Shown: piece by piece, positions 7,879 through 17,024 of the stretch
Position numbering within the stretch: position 1 is the first letter of the stretch
Layout of the letters: the number at the start of each line of letters is the position of its first letter
The notes under the pieces: generated by a model
Databases searched by the model: none
What the model saw: the letters and a program-made list of their open reading frames with translations, nothing else
What the model was told of the DNA's origin: nothing
Translations under genes and position numbers: made by a program
Assembly (NCBI GenBank): GCA_030149815.1
Contig: JASLHI010000045.1
Coordinates: 1-64,000, forward strand
Length of the DNA: 64,000 nt
Direction of reading: 5' to 3'
Source of the DNA: Aquirhabdus sp.
GTDB lineage: Bacteria; Pseudomonadota; Gammaproteobacteria; Pseudomonadales; Moraxellaceae

Positions 7879-9981
7879 TTAGCTCAGTTTCTCTGATTTA
7901 ACGAGTTGCACAAAATCCTCAACTGGCAAAGGTTTGCTAAACAAATAGCCTTGGTAAGAATTACAACCTGCACCAGATAAAAAGACTTTTTGTGCTTCAG
8001 TTTCGACACCTTCCGCGATCACATCGAGACCCAGACTGTGCGCGAGCGCGACAACAGTTTTTGCAATGGCAGCATCGTTTGGGTCAGATAAAACCTCACG
8101 CACAAATGATTGATCGATTTTTAATTGGTCAAGTGGAAGTCTTTTTAGATATGCTAGTGAAGAATAACCAGTTCCAAAATCGTCAAGTGAAAAGCACACA
8201 CCTACCTTTTTCAAGGCATTCATTTTTTCGGCAATCTCCTTTGCGTCGCTTGCTAATACGCTTTCAGTCAATTCAAGCTTTAGACGAACTGGATTTACAC
8301 CCGTACTATCCAAAATTGATAGCACAAGATCGACAAAGTCTGGCTGGCTGAATTGACGTACACTGACATTGACTGCGAGTGATACCCGACTCATGATTGG
8401 ATCAGTAGCCCAAGCGGCTAATTGAGAACAAGCTGTTTCTAAAACCCATTTCCCCAATTGCACGATCAACCCTGTTTCCTCTGCCACAGGTATAAACTCT
8501 ACTGGTGGGATCATGCCCTTTTCTGGATGCTGCCAACGAGTCAGAACCTCTGCTCCTAAAATTCCTAGTTTGTCAGTTACTTGTGCTTGATAATACAACA
8601 TGAGCTGTTTGTGATCTAATGCCTTCAGTAAGTCTCTTTCCATCGATGTACGTGCTAGGACAGAAGCTTCCATATCAGGATCATAGAAGCGAATCACACC
8701 ACGTCCAGCCCCTTTTGCACGGTACAAAGCGAGATCAACTTGTTTTAATATGTCTTCGTTGGCAGCGGCAGAGTTACTGAACAATGTAGCACCAATACTA
8801 GCTGTACATTGGTACCAGTCTTGGCCCAAAAAGAATTTTTGTTTTACTGCGGCTAGTAATTTTTTGGCGATAAAATTGACATGAGCTGCCGCACTGCTTT
8901 CTTCTGATGATAAATTAGCAAGAATTATGATAAATTCGTCGCCGCCCAGACGAGATACGGTATCGTCCTTGCGGATACAAAGCTTGAGTCTTTCCGCGAT
9001 CTCTACCAAGAATAAATCGCCAGCACCATGCCCCCATGTATCATTGATGGCTCTAAAATTATCAAGATCAATCAACAACACACCGCCATACATATCAGTT
9101 CGCAAACTCGCTACCAGCGCATGCTTTAAACGGTCGTACATCAGCGTACGATTCGGCAATCCAGTTAACTGATCAAAATAAGCTAATTCCCGTATCTTGT
9201 CTTCTGCCTGCTTACTTAAGGTGATGTCTTCGACAATTGACCAGATATAGGGTTGCCCATCATGTGCAGTAGACAATACGGCATTTAGTCGAACTGGAAC
9301 GACGCTTCCATCTTTACGCATGTATTCTTTTTCATATGGGCCGTATCGACCTGTATGTAACAGGCTTTCTATTTGACGTTCTTCATCGACTTCGAATTTC
9401 CTGAAAGATAAATCCCAATAGTTAAGCGTATTTAAGTCGTCCTCAGAGTAGCCAAAAATTTGCTGAAAGGCTTCATTGACTGTTAAGAAACGTCCCTTCA
9501 TATCGGTCATCGCGATTCCTAATGGAGAGAGTTCGAATAGATGTAGCAGTTTTTCTTCTTGTTCACGCAATGATTTTTCAATCTTTATTCGTTCGCTGAT
9601 ATCACGTATAGAGCAGACTACAAAGCTGCCTTGCCCAGTCACAAATTGGTTCAAACCAATTTCTACATCGCACTCGCTGCCGTCCTTTCGCAGTGCTTTT
9701 ATTTCACGATGCTGCCCCATCAATCTTGCACTTGGTGCTTCACCGTAGTGATTTCGTAATTTTGGATGATTTTCGCGATAACGCATCGGCATGAGCGATT
9801 CCACTTGCATTCCGACGATTTCATTCGATGTATATCCGAGCAAATGCTTTATATGCTTGCTGGCCATCACAATAATTCCACTTTCATCAACAATTAGTAA
9901 GACATCTGGACCTGCATCAAAGATTGCATAAAAAGTTGCTTCAGTTGCGGGCAGTTCCATCGAAAAGGTATTTTTGTGCAT
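7879..9981 (-). CDS. PAS-PAS-GGDEF-EAL c-di-GMP signalling protein
   Basis: The protein probably makes and/or breaks cyclic di-GMP in response to a signal sensed by its PAS domains. Of about 700 residues, roughly 15-130 and 150-260 are two PAS/PAC units, followed by a GGDEF domain with an intact RLGGDEF catalytic loop and an RKDD inhibitory site five residues before it, and an EAL domain carrying EVLTRW (the EAL position reads EVL), KLELTES, DDFGTGYSSLAYLKRLP and LKIDQSFV. There is no membrane segment, so it is cytoplasmic. The ATG at 9981 follows AAAGGA and is preferred to the ATG at 10005. It lies alone between the TetR remnant and the ring-cleavage operon; its target process is unknown. 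Both domains look catalytically possible. Confidence 0.9.
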   Translation of the reverse strand: MHKNTFSMELPATEATFYAIFDAGPDVLLIVDESGIIVMASKHIKHLLGYTSNEIVGMQVESLMPMRYRENHPKLRNHYGEAPSARLMGQHREIKALRKDGSECDVEIGLNQFVTGQGSFVVCSIRDISERIKIEKSLREQEEKLLHLFELSPLGIAMTDMKGRFLTVNEAFQQIFGYSEDDLNTLNYWDLSFRKFEVDEERQIESLLHTGRYGPYEKEYMRKDGSVVPVRLNAVLSTAHDGQPYIWSIVEDITLSKQAEDKIRELAYFDQLTGLPNRTLMYDRLKHALVASLRTDMYGGVLLIDLDNFRAINDTWGHGAGDLFLVEIAERLKLCIRKDDTVSRLGGDEFIIILANLSSEESSAAAHVNFIAKKLLAAVKQKFFLGQDWYQCTASIGATLFSNSAAANEDILKQVDLALYRAKGAGRGVIRFYDPDMEASVLARTSMERDLLKALDHKQLMLYYQAQVTDKLGILGAEVLTRWQHPEKGMIPPVEFIPVAEETGLIVQLGKWVLETACSQLAAWATDPIMSRVSLAVNVSVRQFSQPDFVDLVLSILDSTGVNPVRLKLELTESVLASDAKEIAEKMNALKKVGVCFSLDDFGTGYSSLAYLKRLPLDQLKIDQSFVREVLSDPNDAAIAKTVVALAHSLGLDVIAEGVETEAQKVFLSGAGCNSYQGYLFSKPLPVEDFVQLVKSEKLS

Positions 9982-10385
9982 ATTATTGATCCTTTCAATT
10001 ATCATCCTTGGACTTTTTTTTAAAGCATACTCTCATTAATACATTAATGCTGTTTTAAAGCCCTAAAAGTGATCAAATATTTTTCAAATCCATATTGAAA
10101 TTATACTCAGTTTTCAGTGGAAGCTTAGCCGCTTTCTATGCGAATAAGCGTGTTCCACATCTATAGTCTGTTGATGGGCCTGCTTACGCATGGCGCAGGC
10201 TCATCTATTTTTAAAGGTGAACTACAGTATTCCTTTTCTCTTATCTTCGGTTGACTTGAGTAACGGAGGTGACTTGAACAAACGCTCTGGCTGGAGCGGA
10301 TGAGTTAGTTCGTTGGCGGTTGTCCCATGCTAAAAGATAAAATCTACTGATTCTCTTTGTCTTGTGATCTATGGAATGAATTGAT
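9982..10385. other. Gene-free region with one strong hairpin
   Basis: No coding frame with family resemblance is visible in this 404-base stretch. The one notable structure is an 11-bp imperfect inverted repeat at 10173-10205, followed on the + strand by a T-rich run. The rest is ordinary AT-rich sequence and may include the promoter of the c-di-GMP protein gene. Confidence 0.4.
10173..10205 (+). terminator. Terminator-like hairpin with no obvious upstream gene
   Basis: GATGGGCCTGC (10173-10183) pairs with GCAGGCTCATC (10195-10205), 10 of 11 positions matching, with an 11-base loop and a following TATTTTT. On the + strand this has the form of an intrinsic terminator, yet no + strand gene precedes it. 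It could end a short RNA or be a relic of a lost gene. Confidence 0.35.
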
Positions 10386-11042
10386 TTAATTCAGTATTGG
10401 CAATGGTAAATGTGCAATACGATGTGCTTCACTTGATGGCAATCCAAGTGCTTTCAGAACCATCTCTGCAAGTTTAATGTCATGATCAACAACACCTTGA
10501 CCTTCGACAATGCTGTGCATTGCGCCAATCGCACAAGATACAACGAGTGCTAATGCGACATTTTCATCACTATAGACAAAAGATCCTTGTTTTCGCCCAA
10601 TCTGTAAATCGTTCAGAACGTTAGCGGCTACTGCAGATCTTATTCCTTCATCATAGTGAATCACATGGATAACTGCATTTGCCCAAGCTGGATCAACGAT
10701 CGCATGACGCACAAACATTCGTACACCAATAGACATACGCTGAGCACCGCTTTCAACGCCTGTACTGAGAAGTGAAATGCCTTGTGAAAATTGATCAGCG
10801 AGTGCGATTCCTACGGCTTCAAGAACTTCCTCTCGAGTCTTAAAATAGTTGTAAATCGTTCCGTGTGATACGTTAGCTTCGTCAGCTAATTCATTCAGAG
10901 TAAGTTCGCCAACTCCTTTTTTTGCATAGATTCTGAGTGCCGCATCGACCAATGTTTGGCGTGTTCTCGCTTTCTTTTTATGACCACGAGTCAACTGTTC
11001 AGTTAGCGCTTTTTCACCATCAATGGCGATTGTTGTTGACAT
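10386..11042 (-). CDS. TetR-family transcriptional regulator of the ring-cleavage operon
   Basis: The N-terminal helix-turn-helix is clear: TRQTLVDAALRIYAKKGVG, then LTLNELADEANVSHGTIYNYF, followed by a divergent ligand-binding domain ending in LKALGLPSSEAHRIAHLPLP. From the ATG at 11042 the product is 218 residues, a normal TetR length; an ATG at 11096 overlapping the monooxygenase stop would add 18 residues with no conserved content and has a poor ribosome site. It is the last gene of the operon 10386-16690, so it is made with the enzymes. It is the obvious candidate to bind the perfect palindrome in the operon promoter at 16745-16768 and so to regulate itself. Its ligand is unknown. Confidence 0.88.
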   Translation of the reverse strand: MSTTIAIDGEKALTEQLTRGHKKKARTRQTLVDAALRIYAKKGVGELTLNELADEANVSHGTIYNYFKTREEVLEAVGIALADQFSQGISLLSTGVESGAQRMSIGVRMFVRHAIVDPAWANAVIHVIHYDEGIRSAVAANVLNDLQIGRKQGSFVYSDENVALALVVSCAIGAMHSIVEGQGVVDHDIKLAEMVLKALGLPSSEAHRIAHLPLPILN

Positions 11043-11088
11043 GAATTTACCTAAATGTTTAAAAGCTACAGAATATGATAATAAAAAC

Positions 11089-12675
11089 TTACCCATTAAT
11101 CATCTGAATAGATTGATTCATCATATCCACGATATTTTTAGGTGAGCCATCAATCATGATGACACGATCTGGACGTGTAATAATGACCCAATCTTGCTGT
11201 ATTTCTCGAATGAAATCAGTGATACAAACCGCAGTATTTGAATTTCTCTTGAAAGCATCATCATTGTTTGCTAAGTGTAGGAACTGCCCACCAATTTTTG
11301 TCCACTGATCTTGAGCGGCTTTGTCTAACGCCGCTACAGGATCAAAACCAACGCCAATCATCGTGAACGTATCGCCGAGTATGTCATCACTGAGACATGT
11401 ATCACCTGGTGTTTTCACTTTGCCTTGAGAAATTTGTCCACCACGTGGCAATTTGTACTGTGCTGAACCTTTGATAAATAAGCCTTGCTGGAAGCGATTT
11501 GCAGGCTTGATTTTCAGTTCTTCAAAAAATGATCTGGCAGCAGGGATTAGCCGAATTGATTTCATTGCACCATGTACAGCAATGGCTAATGGCGCATTTC
11601 TAGGCATGACCAGATGTCCCATCATTTTTGCTAACTCAATCATTTTCTTGGCATGCGGTCTTCTTTCCTGATCGTAACTATCTAAAATTTTTGGAGAGGC
11701 GTATCCCTGTGTGACCCATGCTAGTTTCCACGCCAGATTAGCGACATCACGTAAGCCTGCGACCAAACCTTGCCCTACAAACGGTGGCGTAATATGCGCT
11801 GCATCTCCAACCAAAAAGACACGACCTTGCTGGAAACTGTCACAGCACCGTGCATGAAAACGATAGACTGCATGACGTTCTATACTGAGATCTTTTGCAT
11901 CGATCCAAGGTGCCAATAATTCTGCAATTTTGTTTGGGTTTTCCATTTCTTCACGCGTTTCGCCAGATTGCAGCATAAACTCCCAACGTTCGCGTCCACC
12001 TGGTGCTGGCATATGTGGTGTTGGACGATGAGGATCACAAATGAATTCGATATGATCAATCGCTTTGTTTTGGCGTTTATTGGCATCAATAATCAACCAA
12101 TCTTCTGCGTAAGTTTGACCTTGAAAATCCTGACCAATGAGCGTGCGAACTTTGGAACTAGCACCATCCGCGCCGATCAGATATTTAGCCTTAATCTTGA
12201 AGATGTCACCCTGCTCGTTCTGTAATCTGGCCATCACTTCATTTTCTGCTTGAGTGAAATCGATTAACTCAATCCCACTTAGGCTTTCTACATGTGCAAA
12301 TGTTGCAACTTGCTTACGTAAAGCATGTTCTAAATCAGGCTGATAAAATGTCACTAATTTTGGATGGCCATCAATTTTTCCTTCTACATTCACCCGTCCA
12401 AATTGACCCACATAAGGGCAATGCATTTTGACTTCTGGAATGACGATTTTTTCAAAGGCATCTTCAGGTAAACCAATCATTTGCAGAATTCTAAGAGCCT
12501 CGTTATCTAACGCAATTGCACGTGGCATCATTAAAATGTCTGAGACTTTATCGATAACTAGTGTTTGCACACCATAGCGACCTAATAGCGCTGCGAATGC
12601 CGCACCCACAGGCCCATATCCTACGATGAGTACATCTGTAGTTTCTGGTACTGAAGTCAGGTTATTTGTCATCAT
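11089..12675 (-). CDS. FAD-dependent aromatic monooxygenase (MhpA-like)
   Basis: This is a group A flavoprotein hydroxylase that would add one oxygen to an aromatic ring using NAD(P)H. The 528-residue protein has the Rossmann dinucleotide motif VGYGPVGAAFAALLGRYG near residue 18, the DG motif GADGASSKVR near 170, and the GD motif RVFLVGDAAHITPPFVGQG near 290. It resembles 3-(3-hydroxyphenyl)propionate hydroxylases over its length, but the mhp partners are absent, so the substrate is not assigned. It lies 19 bases after the acyl-CoA synthetase gene and directly before the regulator gene. A hydroxylase, ring-cleavage dioxygenase and FAH hydrolase together argue for meta-cleavage of a hydroxylated aromatic or polycyclic compound. 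Confidence 0.85.
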   Translation of the reverse strand: MMTNNLTSVPETTDVLIVGYGPVGAAFAALLGRYGVQTLVIDKVSDILMMPRAIALDNEALRILQMIGLPEDAFEKIVIPEVKMHCPYVGQFGRVNVEGKIDGHPKLVTFYQPDLEHALRKQVATFAHVESLSGIELIDFTQAENEVMARLQNEQGDIFKIKAKYLIGADGASSKVRTLIGQDFQGQTYAEDWLIIDANKRQNKAIDHIEFICDPHRPTPHMPAPGGRERWEFMLQSGETREEMENPNKIAELLAPWIDAKDLSIERHAVYRFHARCCDSFQQGRVFLVGDAAHITPPFVGQGLVAGLRDVANLAWKLAWVTQGYASPKILDSYDQERRPHAKKMIELAKMMGHLVMPRNAPLAIAVHGAMKSIRLIPAARSFFEELKIKPANRFQQGLFIKGSAQYKLPRGGQISQGKVKTPGDTCLSDDILGDTFTMIGVGFDPVAALDKAAQDQWTKIGGQFLHLANNDDAFKRNSNTAVCITDFIREIQQDWVIITRPDRVIMIDGSPKNIVDMMNQSIQMING

Positions 12676-12694
12676 ACTAGTCTCGATTGATTAT

Positions 12695-14633
12695 TCAAAG
12701 ATTGACGTAAAATGGAAATTGTCCAAGCACTTTTCTAACTTCTGGTTCACGAGTACGATCTTCCGACACTACATCAATGACTGTACCGCGCGACTTATCA
12801 TCTCTTACCGTTAACGTACACCCAGCCAAATTCGCAGCATTTAAAGCTTCTGTGAGTGCTTGTTTAATTTGCAGATGCTTTAATGCTGGTTTAAATATTT
12901 TGCCGACAGCCGTTAATGGCATTTCTGCAATGATATGAATATGTTTAGGTAATGCTGCTCGCTCAGTAATCTGAGTTTCAAGGAATGAGCGTAATTCGCC
13001 CTCTGTTGCATTAGCGCCTGTTTTTAACTGAACATAGGCAATAGGTAGTTCACCCGCATGAGCATCGGGTCGCCCAACTGCAGCAGCAAGCTCCACGGCA
13101 GGATGCTTGTGTAATGGTTCTTCGATGAGAGCAGGATCAATGTTATGACCGCCTCGAATAATCAGTTCCTTCTTTCGTCCTGTCAGGAAGAAATAACCTT
13201 CGGCGTCTTGCATCCCGAGATCACCTGTATTTAGCCACTGCTGACCATCTCCTAGATCTATCCATAGTCCTTTGTTTTGCTCAGGGATACGGTAGCCAGC
13301 AAAGACATTAGGTCCCGAAACGACTAAAACACCGACCTCCCCTGATTCACAATCGCCGATATAATCGCCCTGCTCATCGAGTCGAATTGCTTTCATTTTC
13401 TGCGCTGGGATTCTTAATCCAATAGAACCAGCACGACGCTCACCCAAGGGTGGGTTAACGCTACTGACACAGGTTGCTTCTGTAAGCCCATAGCCCTCTA
13501 AAATCTTTAAACCTGTACGATCTTGGAAATTGCGTAAAACCTCCACAGGTAATGGCGCAGCACCACACAAACCATATTCCAGTGAATTGATTCGATGCTT
13601 AATCGGTATTTGTAATAACGACGCGTATAAAGTTGGAACACCACTGAAAAAGTTGATTTTGTGATACTCAACAATTTCCCAGAAACGTTTTACAACGCCA
13701 TCACCACGATAGCCTTGAGGTGTACCCAAAATGACATGTGCACCTTTGGAAAACGGGAGTAATCCTGTGACCAACACAGCATTCACATGAAATAGCGGCA
13801 AACCACAAAAAATATTTTTGCCTAAACCGACTCCATTACCAAGAAACTGAGCGGCACTCCAAGCATTGGCGACTTCATTGCGATGACGTCGCATGGCGAT
13901 TTTTGGTGTTCCTGTGGTTCCTCCAGTACAAAAAAATGATGAGTAGTCATTGGCTGAAATGCGTCGTCCAGAAATTAGCTTGCGCTTGTTTTGTCGTTTT
14001 AATCCATGGTTAAAATCGTGAATACCAATATGCCGTGATAACGCGCCACGCACCCCTTGAATACCGTGCAGGCTGAATGCTTCGCGTTTTTGTAGTAGTT
14101 TAGCTGCAACGCCTTTGATGCCATGAACTTTGTCGGCGATATTGACCAAAACTACATGCTTTAACGACGTAACCTGCGGCAAGGCTTTAGCCATTTTTGG
14201 CCACAAATCTGTGCCTGGAAATGGCGCAAGCGTGACAACAATTGAAGCATTTGCGGCATTGAGTAACTCTGCTATTGCGGTAGATTCAAGTAGCGGATTG
14301 ATTGCTGTCACGATTCCAGCCGCTTGCCCACCCCAAATTACGCAATGTGTCTCAGGCAGATTCGGTAAGACAAATGCAATCACTGTGTCTTTCGTTGCAC
14401 CCAGACGGTAGAAGAAATTGGCTGTTTGCGTAATTCGCTCTAACAAAGTCTGATATGTCCAGACTTCAGGTTTACGATGATCTTCAGTCCTTATAAAAAA
14501 TGACAGCGCAGGTGCACGTGGATTGATTGCAGCACTGCGCCGAATCATTTTCGTAAGTACTTTCTGGTAGATCACGAGGCAGACCTTGTTTCTCCACTTG
14601 CAGAACATCGGCTTGGGTCGCTATTCCTTTCAT
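12695..14633 (-). CDS. AMP-forming acyl-CoA synthetase, frameshifted near its start
   Basis: The protein belongs to the acyl-CoA synthetase (ANL) superfamily and would activate a carboxylic acid to its CoA ester with ATP. Motifs are FFCTGGTTGTPKIAMRRH (P-loop), LEGYGLTEATCVSSVNP, NTGDLGMQDAEGYFFLTGRKK and the catalytic lysine in AVGKIFKPALK. The natural start appears to be the ATG at 14633, which overlaps the stop of the preceding hydrolase gene as ATGA and encodes MKGIATQADVLQVEKQG..STYE. An extra base in the run at 14548-14551 then shifts the frame; the main body resumes as MIRRSAAINPRAPA from 14547. An in-frame ATG at 14608 opens the main frame but gives residues unlike the family. Either translation restarts at 14547, or the gene is damaged, or there is a sequencing error. 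Confidence 0.8.
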
Positions 14634-15598
14634 GAATTTTGACCTGCATCAATGATCGTATGAAGCTGATGACCTAAATCAATTTTGCCATCACTACTGC
14701 GAATGCTAAGTTCTAAACGATCTCCTGCTTGCAAATACTGACTACGACGCTGTTGTGATTTTTTGAATAGCTGCCATTTTTTTTGTTCAGGTAGTAAACC
14801 AGTCAGTCGCACAATTGCTGGTGATGGTAGGCCTAATGCACAACCAGTTGGTGTCCCTGTCATCAAGACATCACCCAATTCAAAATTGGCTATTTGAGAA
14901 AATTCGGTCAGAGTTTCTGCTGGCTTAAAGACCAAATTAGAAGTGCTATCGCTTTGGCGCACAGTGCCGTTCACAGTCAGAGTAAGATTTAACTCATTCA
15001 GATAATGCATCTCATCGCGTGCAAGCAGACATAGCACAGGTCCTAGTGGACAGAAGGTGCGATAGCTTTTTCCTTTATGAAATTGCATTTGTGGAATTTG
15101 TACGTCGCGAGCTGACACATCATTGCCGATACAAATACCAGCAACATATTCATGTAGATTCTCATTCGTGACTTTGACCGCACTTGTGGTTTTTTTACCC
15201 AACACCAAAGTCAGTTCGATCTCGTAATCGAGGAGTTTGACATGGCTTGGCTTGATGATTGCTCCTTGTGGATCAGTGATTGAAGCTGATGATTTTGTAA
15301 AAAACATGTTAAAACTTTGCGCATCAGGGTCTAAACCTGAATCAATGATGTGCTGGCGATAATTTGCGCCCTGACAGAGCACTTTTGCATCTGTAGTAAT
15401 TGGCGAAAGTAATTTGACCTGACTGACTTCAATCGAAGGCACTTCTTTTTGTGCATAGATTTGTAATGCTTTGATCCCGATTGCTAATAAATCAGCGGTT
15501 GTGGTGCAAGGAATATCTAACGGGAAAATCTTATCCTTGGTGATCACTCCCCAAGATATCGTTTCATTAATCTGATAACGCACAATATTCAGTGACAT
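14630..15598 (-). CDS. Fumarylacetoacetate hydrolase (FAH) family protein
   Basis: FAH-fold enzymes cleave C-C bonds in beta-diketo acids or act as hydratases/decarboxylases in meta-cleavage pathways. The 322-residue protein shows LCQGANYRQHI, the metal ligand segment DYEIELTLVLG, NDVSARDVQIPQMQFHKGKSYRTFCPLGP and MTGTPTGCALG, all in normal order, so it should be active. It follows the dioxygenase gene by 21 bases and overlaps the synthetase start by four bases. In this operon it would act on the ring-fission product made by the upstream dioxygenase. The exact reaction cannot be told from sequence alone. Confidence 0.87.
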   Translation of the reverse strand: MSLNIVRYQINETISWGVITKDKIFPLDIPCTTTADLLAIGIKALQIYAQKEVPSIEVSQVKLLSPITTDAKVLCQGANYRQHIIDSGLDPDAQSFNMFFTKSSASITDPQGAIIKPSHVKLLDYEIELTLVLGKKTTSAVKVTNENLHEYVAGICIGNDVSARDVQIPQMQFHKGKSYRTFCPLGPVLCLLARDEMHYLNELNLTLTVNGTVRQSDSTSNLVFKPAETLTEFSQIANFELGDVLMTGTPTGCALGLPSPAIVRLTGLLPEQKKWQLFKKSQQRRSQYLQAGDRLELSIRSSDGKIDLGHQLHTIIDAGQNS

Positions 15599-15619
15599 GT
15601 TTGATACTCCGAGGATTGA

Positions 15620-16690
15620 TTAACCAAATAGCTTGGCAAGGGTGATAAGTTTACGAATCGATAGATCTGGGCTATGCCGTAGGTTATGTACTAGTCCAGC
15701 GATATTGGTCGCGGTGAGTTTTGGTTTGGTAAAGCTGGCTGGCATGGATTGTCCCCACTGAGCCATGGCAGCACGATTAACTTCATGAATACCTGTGGGA
15801 ACTTCAGCCGTAAATACATCCCCATCACAATAGTGCTCATGCTTGTCACCCCAAGGATCTTCCCAGTAATCAAAAATCTGGCTACCTAGAATGTGACGCC
15901 CAATGCCCCAAGCATGCTTCCAGCCACGCTCACGTAGCACTCTCTGTCCCATACCTACTGCATCAGCATCGATGACCTCAAATGCACTGTGGCTATAACA
16001 AGGCATAAAGCCTTGTGCTAACGCTAATGTGTGGTGATCAGCAGGAATATCTCCTCGGTTTAAACGTAAAAAAGCAACTGCAGGAGAGCCATCAGGTAAT
16101 ACTTGTACATCACTCGGAATAAAGCCGAAATGTTGGGTATACCAAGCACAAGTGTCTTGAAAATCTGCAACTTCCAGTACGACATGACCAAGACGGAGGA
16201 TTTCAGGAGGTTCAATAGTTGGGCGCTGGGTGGTATTCACTCGAACATGTGAATCACCTTGATTCACAGCCAGCGCTGAACGATGAGATAAAGGCTCAAC
16301 TAAATTCCTGCCCCACACAGCTTCCACAATAAACCCCGAAGGATCGTTTAATCTGATGCACTCTCCTCCCCCAAATAACAATAATTCAATCTCTGATGCA
16401 TTTGTTAATTGGCTTAATTTAAGGAGATCGTTGCGCGAAGCTACAGTTAATCCAAATCCAATAAATCGTGATTGGTTGCCAAGAATCACTCGATAACAAT
16501 ACGGCTCGCTACCTGTACTTCGAAAATAAACTTCATGCTCTGATCTAAACGCCACGAGTAGGCCAAAATCCAGCAGAAACCGCTCGGCCTCTGCAAGGTC
16601 AGGTCTTTCAAAGATCAAGTAAGCCAAGTTCTGTGCGTAAACAGTCGGCGTTAGATGGCGATTTGGCTGTGGTGTACTGAGTTTAAGCAT
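15620..16690 (-). CDS. Two-module VOC protein, probable type I extradiol ring-cleavage dioxygenase
   Basis: The 356-residue protein is built from two vicinal-oxygen-chelate modules, as in BphC-like dioxygenases. The second module carries a plausible iron triad: H169 (LRLGHVVLEV), H234 (CYSHSAFEV) and E285 (WGDKHEHYCDG). The N-terminal module (LAYLIFERPDLAEAERFLLDFG) lacks metal ligands, as is usual. It would split a catechol-like ring next to the hydroxyls, and the hydroxylase and FAH hydrolase in the operon fit before and after this step. It is the first gene of the operon and lies behind the promoter at 16736-16764. The substrate is unknown. A glyoxalase-like isomerase is a less likely alternative. 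Confidence 0.8.
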   Translation of the reverse strand: MLKLSTPQPNRHLTPTVYAQNLAYLIFERPDLAEAERFLLDFGLLVAFRSEHEVYFRSTGSEPYCYRVILGNQSRFIGFGLTVASRNDLLKLSQLTNASEIELLLFGGGECIRLNDPSGFIVEAVWGRNLVEPLSHRSALAVNQGDSHVRVNTTQRPTIEPPEILRLGHVVLEVADFQDTCAWYTQHFGFIPSDVQVLPDGSPAVAFLRLNRGDIPADHHTLALAQGFMPCYSHSAFEVIDADAVGMGQRVLRERGWKHAWGIGRHILGSQIFDYWEDPWGDKHEHYCDGDVFTAEVPTGIHEVNRAAMAQWGQSMPASFTKPKLTATNIAGLVHNLRHSPDLSIRKLITLAKLFG

Positions 16691-17024
16691 GGTCGGAACT
16701 CTAGTCAGATACTTCGGTAATAATCAATAAGTGACTTTATATTCAATATTGACTATATTGTCAATATTATTTTATGATATTAGTTATACGCTGACTAAGT
16801 GGGTAGATCTCTTATGTAAAGTCGTTAAATTAAAAGAAAGACCAATCTAACAAATTGCAAATCAATGCGTTAGTTGTCGAAAACCGTTGTTCTGGCGTAA
16901 ATAACATGCTAAATATTAAAAAAAGTGACGGCATACTTCGCAAAAGACGCAATGTGAGTTATATAAGTGTTAGAGAATGGTACTAGTTGTATTTAATAAG
17001 ATATTTTTTCGGAGTTATGCCTCA
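16691..17024. other. Divergent intergenic region, dioxygenase operon / acyltransferase
   Basis: The dioxygenase-side half contains a near-ideal promoter with an overlapping palindrome (16736-16768). The other half, about 16790-17000, holds nothing recognisable, and I did not find a convincing promoter for the acyltransferase gene. Confidence 0.5.
16736..16768 (-). promoter_or_regulatory. Operon promoter overlapped by a perfect palindromic operator
   Basis: Read on the minus strand, TTGACA (16764-16759) and TATAAA (16741-16736) are separated by exactly 17 bases, an almost consensus sigma70 promoter for the ring-cleavage operon. AATATTGAC (16745-16753) and GTCAATATT (16760-16768) form a perfect 9-bp inverted repeat with a six-base spacer that covers the -35 box and most of the promoter spacer. 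This layout is typical of TetR-family repression, and the operon's own last gene encodes a TetR protein. The pairing of regulator and site is an inference. Confidence 0.75.

Noticed and set aside
7879..9981. Inactive phosphodiesterase because the EAL signature reads EVL
   Set aside because: EVL occurs in active enzymes, and the other key motifs (ELTES, DDFGTGYSSL, LKIDQSFV) are intact.
10386..16690. A standard 3-(3-hydroxyphenyl)propionate (mhp) pathway
   Set aside because: Only the monooxygenase resembles MhpA; the MhpB-type dioxygenase, MhpC, MhpD, MhpF and MhpE are absent and the dioxygenase here is of the VOC class.
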